A stretch of DNA of 57,528 nucleotides from Bacilli bacterium (lineage in GTDB: Bacteria; Bacillota_I; Bacilli_A; JAJDGJ01): contig JAISTP010000054.1 of NCBI GenBank assembly GCA_031272545.1, positions 1-57,528 on the forward strand, written 5' to 3'. Shown piece by piece: positions 51,670 to 57,528 of this stretch. A program made the translations under genes and the position numbers. Within the stretch, counting starts at the first letter, position 1; each line of letters opens with the position of its first letter. The notes beneath the pieces were generated by a model that had not been told where the DNA came from, ran no database searches, and saw only the letters and a program-made list of their open reading frames with translations.

Positions 51670-52978
51670 CATTATCACCTCTTATTAGCTTATTGAAATG
51701 AGCACCTCTAACTTCATAATTATCATATTGATCATATGAAGAAGTAGCTGGTGAAAATAAAATATTTATATCATGATATTTGTTTAAAATATCTTTAACA
51801 ACTTCATTTAAACTATTCATTTTATTTAAAGGTACTTTAATATCATTAAACTTATCTTTAATTTGTCCATAAGCATAAACACTTATAATATTATGATGAT
51901 CATTAATATAATTAATTAATAAATTATTATCTAAACCTTTATCAAATCCACCTAAGATTAAAACTAATTCTTTATTTGATAAAGCTTTTAATGCAGTAAT
52001 CGTTGAATCAGGAGTAGTTGCTTTTGAATCATTATAATAAGTATTATTATTTAGACCATTTACTAATTCCAGACGATACTCAACACCCTTAAAATTATTA
52101 ATTACTTTTTTAATAACACAATTATCAATATTCATTAATTTCGCAAAACCGACAGCAACTAAAATATTAGCTAAATTATGTTGACCAATAATCTTAATTT
52201 CATTAGTATTCATAATCAATTCATCTTTAAAGAAAATATTATTATCTTTTAAATAAATATCAGCCTTCTTCATCAATGAAAAAGTAATTATATTACAATT
52301 AATATTCTTAACATATTTAACAACATTAGTATCATCAATATTTAATAAGAAATAATCATCTTTATTCATATTTTGATAGATACTTAATTTAGACTCATAA
52401 TAAGATTCTAGTGTTGGCATATAATCTAAATGATCAGGAGCTAAATTTAAAATAGTCGCAATATGAGGTTTAAATTTATCAATACCCATTAATTGAAAAC
52501 TACTTAATTCAGTAACAATAATATTATCATTACCATATTCACAAACTACTTCACTTAAAGCCGTTCCAATATTACCAGCACATAAAACATGAGCTAATTG
52601 TTCTTTAATAATATCATATACTAAAGTTGTAACTGTTGTTTTCCCATTTGTGCCAGTAATAGCTAAATAAGTGTTATTAGTTAAATTGTAAGCTAATTCA
52701 ATCTCAGTAATAATCTTAATTCCTTTTTTTAATGCTTCTTGAATAAAAGGAATAGAATATTTAATACCTGGATTTTTAACTATAAAAGCAAAATCTTCAT
52801 CCAATAATGAAAGAGGATGTCCATTATCAAAAACTTTAATCCCCGACAAATTATCTTTATCTTTTAAACTTAGACTATCATTTATTGTGACTACTATTTC
52901 ATAATTAAACTTCTTTAAAAGATGAATAGCACCATAACCTGAACGTCCTAAGCCCATAACTAATACTTTATTAGACAA
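51653..52978 (-). CDS. murD: UDP-N-acetylmuramoylalanine--D-glutamate ligase
   Basis: 441 residues, ATP-dependent Mur ligase adding D-Glu. The N-terminus VLVMGLGRSGYGAIHLL binds the UDP substrate, the ATP loop is AITGTNGKTTVTTLV (about residue 107), and ELSSFQLM, NLAPDHLDYM, YYNDSKATTPDST and LILGGFDKG follow. The start is TTG 52978 with GGTG seven bases upstream; it overlaps the mraY stop by 8 bases. murC and murE are not in this cluster. Confidence 0.96.
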   Translation of the reverse strand: MSNKVLVMGLGRSGYGAIHLLKKFNYEIVVTINDSLSLKDKDNLSGIKVFDNGHPLSLLDEDFAFIVKNPGIKYSIPFIQEALKKGIKIITEIELAYNLTNNTYLAITGTNGKTTVTTLVYDIIKEQLAHVLCAGNIGTALSEVVCEYGNDNIIVTELSSFQLMGIDKFKPHIATILNLAPDHLDYMPTLESYYESKLSIYQNMNKDDYFLLNIDDTNVVKYVKNINCNIITFSLMKKADIYLKDNNIFFKDELIMNTNEIKIIGQHNLANILVAVGFAKLMNIDNCVIKKVINNFKGVEYRLELVNGLNNNTYYNDSKATTPDSTITALKALSNKELVLILGGFDKGLDNNLLINYINDHHNIISVYAYGQIKDKFNDIKVPLNKMNSLNEVVKDILNKYHDINILFSPATSSYDQYDNYEVRGAHFNKLIRGDNDENSF

Positions 52979-53951
52979 AATAAATCACCATTCCTAACAA
53001 ACCAAAAATAAAACCAAAACAACTTAATAATAAGACACTACCACTTTCTTTATATTTACCCATTTCAAAATGATGGTGTAAAGGAGCCATCCTAAAGAAA
53101 CGTTTACCTGTCTTTTTAAAATAAACAATTTGTATTACAACTGAAACAGCTTCTAACACATATACTAAACCAATAACAACTGAAACAATTTCAATTTTTA
53201 ATAATAAGGCAATAATCGCATAAAAGCCACCTAAGGCTAAAGAACCAGTGTCACCCATAAATATTTGAGCAGGTTTTTTATTAAAAACAAGAAAACCAAG
53301 TAAACCACCAATAATAGCTAGAATATAACTAAGTTCAATACTTTGTTTTTGAACAAAAGCAATAATCGCAATAAAAGTTAATGAAATAATAGTTACTATT
53401 GAAGCTAAACCATCTAAACCATCAGTGAAATTAATAGCATTAGTATATGACATAAACATTAATATCGCAAAAACAATATAGAGAAGTTTAAAATCAATAC
53501 TAAAGAAAATAAAACTCACAGTTGTATGATAAGTATTAGTAAATAATGAAGGATTAATAATAATGATTGCGATAATAACTAAAGCTTGTAATAATAATTT
53601 CATTTTAATACTTAAGCCATCATTACTTTTGAAGACAACAATTAAAAGATCATCAATCAAACCGATAGCAAAATAACCTAATGTCGCCATGGTAATAGCC
53701 ATGCATTCAGGAGTAAAAAATACTTTAATATGTGTAAAGAACATAACAATTACTGCTGCTAAAATAAAAACAATACCACCCATAGTCGGTGTTCCTTGTT
53801 TTTTTAAATGTGATTTAGGACCATCTACTCTTATTGTTTGACCAAATTTTAAACGATGCAACAATGGAATAATTAAAGGCATAAAAGCCACAGTAACAAT
53901 AAAAACAATTACTCCTGTTATTAATGCTAGTTGCAACATATCATTTAACAT
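52971..53951 (-). CDS. mraY: Phospho-N-acetylmuramoyl-pentapeptide transferase
   Basis: 326-residue polytopic membrane enzyme that makes lipid I. The key motifs are KKQGTPTMGGIVFI (about residue 49), DDLLIVVFKSNDGL (about 100), NAINFTDGLDGLAS (about 172), FMGDTGSLALGG (about 232) and the HHHFE cluster (about 291). Hydrophobic helices fill the rest, as expected. It lies between the penicillin-binding protein gene and murD; in many relatives murE would sit beside it. Confidence 0.97.
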   Translation of the reverse strand: MLNDMLQLALITGVIVFIVTVAFMPLIIPLLHRLKFGQTIRVDGPKSHLKKQGTPTMGGIVFILAAVIVMFFTHIKVFFTPECMAITMATLGYFAIGLIDDLLIVVFKSNDGLSIKMKLLLQALVIIAIIIINPSLFTNTYHTTVSFIFFSIDFKLLYIVFAILMFMSYTNAINFTDGLDGLASIVTIISLTFIAIIAFVQKQSIELSYILAIIGGLLGFLVFNKKPAQIFMGDTGSLALGGFYAIIALLLKIEIVSVVIGLVYVLEAVSVVIQIVYFKKTGKRFFRMAPLHHHFEMGKYKESGSVLLLSCFGFIFGLLGMVIYFV

Positions 53952-53960
53952 ACTATCCCT

Positions 53961-56087
53961 CTATTTCAAATATACTGTAAGACTATGTTTATCAGTTAAT
54001 GTTGTGCCAACATTGATACTTTGTTTATAAACATAACCCTCTCCTTTAATAGTGACTTTTAAATTTAATAATGATGTAAGTTTCAAAACATCAGCTTTTG
54101 AATAACCAGTTAAATCAATCATTTGATAAGATTTAGCATTAGTTAATAAGAATATTTTTTGATTACTACTTATATCACTATAAGGTAAAGGTTCTTGATT
54201 TTGAATAATTTTACCATTTCCTAGTATAACATATTTTATATTATTAGTATTTAACTTATTTTTTGCATACACAACACTTTTATTAATAAAAGACTCTAAG
54301 TTAAAAATATTAACTTCTTTTGTAGTCGTAGTACTTTTCTTATCACTTTTCACATTAAGATAAGCTAATGTATTACTAGCAACATTTTTAATAAATTTTG
54401 AACGTGCCGCATAAGTAGGATAAGTATCATGTTTAGTTACTAAATAAATATTAACTTTAGGATTACTAGCTGGAGCTGTCATTAAAAATGAAGTATAATA
54501 ACATGTCTCACAAGTAGCATATTTACCATTAACAACATATTCAGCGGTACCTGTTTTACCAGCGACTGTATAATCACTTAAACGATACCATTTATAACCA
54601 GTTCCTCTTTCATCTTCAACAACTTTAGTCATTAATTTAAGCATTTTTTTAGCCGTACTAGCTTTAATTGGTGTTGCGACTTGTGTTGGTTTAAATTCTT
54701 TAATAATTTCACCAGCACTAGAAACAATCTTTTCAGTAATATATGGTTTCATCTCTTTACCTTCATTAGTAATAGCAGAAAAAGCTTGCATTAATTGAAC
54801 TGGCGTAATTGAAGAAGCTTGACCAAAACCAGAAGTATAAATTTCTTGTTTTCGATTCATAACTTTTTGACCACTACTTTCTCCAGCAATCTCAATATTA
54901 GTTTTTTGATAAAATTTAAATTTACTCATATAACTTTCAAAAGTACTAGTTTTTAAATAATGTTCAAATAAATTAACTATCCCGGTATTTGAAGAACGCA
55001 TATATCCTTCATCATAACTAATTGTGCCCCAATTATAATTTTCATAATTGTGGACTGTTTGTACTACAACTCCATTTTCTTTAATAGCTGCTGGTCCTGA
55101 ATAATATTTAGCACTTCCATTATATTCACCAGAATCCATAGCCGCAGCATAAGTAAAAGTTTTCATTGTCGAACCAGGTTCAAATTGTAATGATACAAAT
55201 GGATTATTAAAATCTTTAATATTAAGTTTATTTGGATCAAAAGTAGGACGATTAGAAACAGCTAATACCTCATTAGTTTTAGCATCAGTCACAACAGCTA
55301 AAGCAAAATCAGCAGGATTACTATTTAACATTTCATCCATATTAGACTCGACAATTCTTTGAATATTATTATCAATTGTAAGATAAACATCATCACCATT
55401 AACTGCTGGTTTACTAGAAATTACTTTTTTTACATAACCATTATTATCAACTTGAACTTTTTCTACACCATCAGTTCCCTTTAATTCATCATCATAAGTT
55501 GCTTCAACACCTAATTTACCTACCATACGATTTTCTTTTTCATCATAAGTAGCATAACCAATTGTCGATGATGCAAAAACACCATTTGGATAGAAACGTG
55601 ATACAACACTTTCAAATTCAATACCAGGTAAATTTAATTTTTCTATTTTCTCTTTAGTAGCTAAATCTAGTCCCTTACCTTTAGGACCTAAATAAGTTTG
55701 ATAAAGATTAGTCTTATTTAAATAAGATAAAATAGTACTTTCTTTCATATCTAAAATCGGTGCTAATTTTTTAGCGGTAGCTTCTTTATCTACAACATAA
55801 GCTGGTTTATCATTAACTTCATCATAACGAGATTTATTTAAATAAGCAACTATAGTATAAGTATAGCTATCTTTAGCAATTACTTCACCATTTCGATCGT
55901 AGATATTACCTCTAACAGCACTGATTACTTTTTCTTCTACGCCTCTATTTTCAGCCCATTTTTTAACATCAGCACCAGAAATTAAATGATCTCCAGTAAT
56001 CATAAGATAGAAGATATTAATTAATAATATTAAAAATAGGAGTAAAAATACTCCTTTGATTTTATTAATTATTTTCTTATTCAACAT
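53961..56087 (-). CDS. Penicillin-binding protein 2B-type transpeptidase with PASTA domains
   Basis: 708-residue class B PBP, the division-specific transpeptidase by position. A short tail, a membrane anchor (about 12-30), a dimerisation domain (RGNIYDRNGEVIA, about residue 59) and the transpeptidase domain follow. Active-site motifs are STMK in FEPGSTMKTF (about 305), SSN in RSSNTGI (about 360) and KTG in VAGKTGTAEY (about 510). The last 120 residues hold two PASTA-like repeats (about 590-648 and 650-708), which bind uncrosslinked murein. It overlaps ftsL by 11 bases. Equivalent to PBP2B/SpoVD; the role in septation is inferred from ftsL. Confidence 0.94.
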   Translation of the reverse strand: MLNKKIINKIKGVFLLLFLILLINIFYLMITGDHLISGADVKKWAENRGVEEKVISAVRGNIYDRNGEVIAKDSYTYTIVAYLNKSRYDEVNDKPAYVVDKEATAKKLAPILDMKESTILSYLNKTNLYQTYLGPKGKGLDLATKEKIEKLNLPGIEFESVVSRFYPNGVFASSTIGYATYDEKENRMVGKLGVEATYDDELKGTDGVEKVQVDNNGYVKKVISSKPAVNGDDVYLTIDNNIQRIVESNMDEMLNSNPADFALAVVTDAKTNEVLAVSNRPTFDPNKLNIKDFNNPFVSLQFEPGSTMKTFTYAAAMDSGEYNGSAKYYSGPAAIKENGVVVQTVHNYENYNWGTISYDEGYMRSSNTGIVNLFEHYLKTSTFESYMSKFKFYQKTNIEIAGESSGQKVMNRKQEIYTSGFGQASSITPVQLMQAFSAITNEGKEMKPYITEKIVSSAGEIIKEFKPTQVATPIKASTAKKMLKLMTKVVEDERGTGYKWYRLSDYTVAGKTGTAEYVVNGKYATCETCYYTSFLMTAPASNPKVNIYLVTKHDTYPTYAARSKFIKNVASNTLAYLNVKSDKKSTTTTKEVNIFNLESFINKSVVYAKNKLNTNNIKYVILGNGKIIQNQEPLPYSDISSNQKIFLLTNAKSYQMIDLTGYSKADVLKLTSLLNLKVTIKGEGYVYKQSINVGTTLTDKHSLTVYLK

Positions 56088-56370
56088 TTTTTATCGAACC
56101 CTCATAATTTTTTAAACCACTACTTTGTGCAATACTACTTAAACGATCAAAAGAACTTAATTCATCTATTTTTAAAGTTTTAGTCTCATTACTATTAGCT
56201 AATTGTTCATTGGTATAGTTTAATTTTTGTAATTGATTATCTAATTCAATATTATAATTCTTCCAAAAAATTGATGAAAAGATATACATAATAAAAACTA
56301 AAACAAATACCAATTTAAATTTAACAGTAAATGTTCTTTTTTTATAACCTTTTTTTACTACTCTTTTCAT
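56077..56370 (-). CDS. ftsL: Cell division protein FtsL
   Basis: 97-residue bitopic protein. It has a strongly basic N-terminus (MKRVVKKGYKKRTF), one membrane segment (FKLVFVLVFIMYIFSSIF, about 18-35) and an extracellular coiled coil (about 40-90). Sequence similarity in this family is low, so the call rests on size, topology and place between rsmH and the PBP gene. Partner of DivIB and the PBP. Confidence 0.85.
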   Translation of the reverse strand: MKRVVKKGYKKRTFTVKFKLVFVLVFIMYIFSSIFWKNYNIELDNQLQKLNYTNEQLANSNETKTLKIDELSSFDRLSSIAQSSGLKNYEGSIKNVE

Positions 56371-56371
56371 G

Positions 56372-57319
56372 CTATACCTCCTTAGCTTTTCTTTCGATAC
56401 ATCTTAACTTACTAGAATGAGCACGATTATTATGCATAATTTCCTCATCACTAGGCAAAATAACTTTCTTATTAATTAATTGATAATCAATCTTTTCTAA
56501 TCCTCTTACATCAACTAACTCTTTAGGTAATTTAGAAGTCGTATATTCCTTAAAAATATTTTTTACCAAACGATCTTCTAGAGAGTGAAAAGAAATTACC
56601 ACCACTCTACCTTCATAATTTAACATTGAAATAGCTTGGTGTAATGATTGTTCAATAACAGCTAATTCTTGATTAACTTCTATTCTTATTGCTTGAAAGG
56701 TCTGTTTAGCGGGATGACCTTTCTTTTTTAATACTTTTTGTGGAAGTGCTTCTTTAATAACACTAACTAATTCTAAAGTAGTCTTAATTGGTCTATTTTT
56801 AATAATACTTTTAACAATTAACTTAGCATTTTTTTCTTCACCATAACGATATAGAATATTAATTAAATCTTTTTCACTATATTCATTTACTACTTCATAA
56901 GCACTTAATTTTTGTTCTTGATTCATTCTCATATCAAGCAATGCATCACTATTATAAGAAAAACCTCTTTCTTTAATATCCAATTGCATTGATGAAACTC
57001 CCAAATCATAAATAAAGCCATCCACTCTTTCAATATTTAAGTTTAATAATTCTTTTTTTACATCTTTAAAATTAGCATGGACAACTTTAAAGTTAGAATA
57101 ATCTTTAAATTTTTCGATAGCATTATTAATTGCTAGAGAGTCTTGATCAAAACTAACTAACAAACCTTTATCACTTAAGGAATCAAGAATTGCTTGTGAA
57201 TGACCGCCAGCTCCTAAAGTCATATCTACATAGATGCCATCTTCTTTTATCTGTAATAATTGAATACTTTCTTTTAAAAGAACTGATTGATGAAACAATT
57301 CATTAGATTTCAAAATCAA
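56372..57319 (-). CDS. rsmH: 16S rRNA (cytosine(1402)-N(4))-methyltransferase
   Basis: 315 residues; methylates C1402 of 16S rRNA. The SAM-binding motif is YVDMTLGAGGHS (about residues 29-40), followed by FDQDSLAI, GFIYDLGVSSMQLD (about 100), ERGFSYNSDALLDMRMN and VVVISFHSLEDRLVK (about 235). The start is uncertain: TTG 57319 lies 4 bases after GGAGGAG; TTG 57313 or TTG 57298 (giving the family-like MFHQSVLLKE) are alternatives. It overlaps mraZ by about 17 bases. Confidence 0.95.
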   Translation of the reverse strand: MILKSNELFHQSVLLKESIQLLQIKEDGIYVDMTLGAGGHSQAILDSLSDKGLLVSFDQDSLAINNAIEKFKDYSNFKVVHANFKDVKKELLNLNIERVDGFIYDLGVSSMQLDIKERGFSYNSDALLDMRMNQEQKLSAYEVVNEYSEKDLINILYRYGEEKNAKLIVKSIIKNRPIKTTLELVSVIKEALPQKVLKKKGHPAKQTFQAIRIEVNQELAVIEQSLHQAISMLNYEGRVVVISFHSLEDRLVKNIFKEYTTSKLPKELVDVRGLEKIDYQLINKKVILPSDEEIMHNNRAHSSKLRCIERKAKEV

Positions 57320-57528
57320 CTAACTCCTCCGCAATATCTTCAAAAGAAGCATCAATTCCTTCATTGTACTTAGCCCATACTTCTTCATCCCATATTTCAA
57401 AATAATCTCCAACACCAACAATGATACATTTCTTTTTTAAAGATGCTAAATCAATTAAATGTTGTGGTAAGTTAATACGACCCATTTTATCAAACTCAAC
57501 ATCGACAGCTGAAGAAAGAACCATTCTA
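57303..57528 (-). CDS. mraZ: Transcriptional regulator MraZ (partial, 5' end outside the window)
   Basis: The C-terminal half of MraZ is visible, about 75 codons; the complete protein is about 140 residues, and the frame runs off the right edge. The second AbrB/SpoVT-like unit is seen: R-MVLSSAVDVEFDKMGRIN (the D-x-x-GRI motif) and YFEIWDEEVWAKY. The internal Met at 57524 is not the start: an Arg codon precedes it in frame, as in the family motif. MraZ is the usual first gene and autoregulator of the division/murein operon. Confidence 0.93.
   Translation of the reverse strand, partial: RMVLSSAVDVEFDKMGRINLPQHLIDLASLKKKCIIVGVGDYFEIWDEEVWAKYNEGIDASFEDIAEELVDFEI

Overview
The window looks like a chromosomal segment of a low-GC, Gram-positive-type anaerobe (Bacillota). 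A gut Erysipelotrichia or a related lineage near the Mollicutes is my inference from gene content and AT richness. The genetic code is standard: TGA is a real stop (for example in the ATGA overlaps at 33635 and 41530) and Trp is TGG. TAA is strongly preferred as stop. A cell wall is implied by a division/murein gene cluster, two penicillin-binding proteins and a CDP-glycerol-dependent polymer transferase. Nearly all genes are on the minus strand; the exception is one amino-acid ABC transporter operon.

Layout, left to right. 1-113: promoter and boxA-like leader of an rRNA-type operon reading out of the window. 553-7720: glycolipid/wall genes (GT4 glycosyltransferase, GalU, DUF218 protein, CDP-glycerol glycerophosphotransferase), uracil permease, acetate kinase and a DUF3800 protein. 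7830-7906: tRNA-Arg(TCT). 8072-10464 (+): an amino-acid ABC transporter preceded by a 27-codon leader peptide with His-His-His and a strong terminator, which looks like histidine attenuation. 10466-13377: Zn/Cd efflux operon (P1B ATPase, SmtB-type repressor, DUF523) with a 24-bp palindromic operator. 13386-19919: sirtuin, D,D-carboxypeptidase, YmdB, RNase Y, NrnA and an unknown surface protein.

19998-31410 is a glutamate fermentation locus of the methylaspartate type: glutamate mutase (glmS, glmL, glmE), methylaspartate ammonia-lyase, a two-subunit class I hydratase (mesaconase by context), and a three-subunit citrate-lyase-type enzyme (citramalate lyase by context). A sodium/amino-acid symporter lies upstream. 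The symporter and glmS promoters share one architecture: a 15-bp palindrome ending 1-2 bp before a TTGAAA -35 box. Glutaminase (38377) and acetate kinase (3890) fit the same metabolism: glutamine to glutamate, then to acetate and pyruvate, with ATP made from acetyl phosphate.

31466-42243 holds tRNA modification and purine genes (a TcdA-GNAT fusion, miaA, a CCA-type nucleotidyltransferase, purB), a guanine-riboswitch-controlled purine permease, a DNA glycosylase, glutaminase, a U32 protein and a CPBP protease. 42324-45320: ileS with an Ile T-box. 45328-57528: division and murein cluster ylmH-sepF-ftsZ-ftsA-divIB-murB-murG-murD-mraY-pbp-ftsL-rsmH-mraZ (mraZ cut by the window edge), lacking murE, murC, ftsW, ylmG and divIVA at their usual places.

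The most notable signals are the His-codon leader peptide attenuator, the shared palindrome-promoter module of the glutamate genes, the TcdA-acetyltransferase fusion, and a self-contained DUF4176 cassette inside the fermentation operon.
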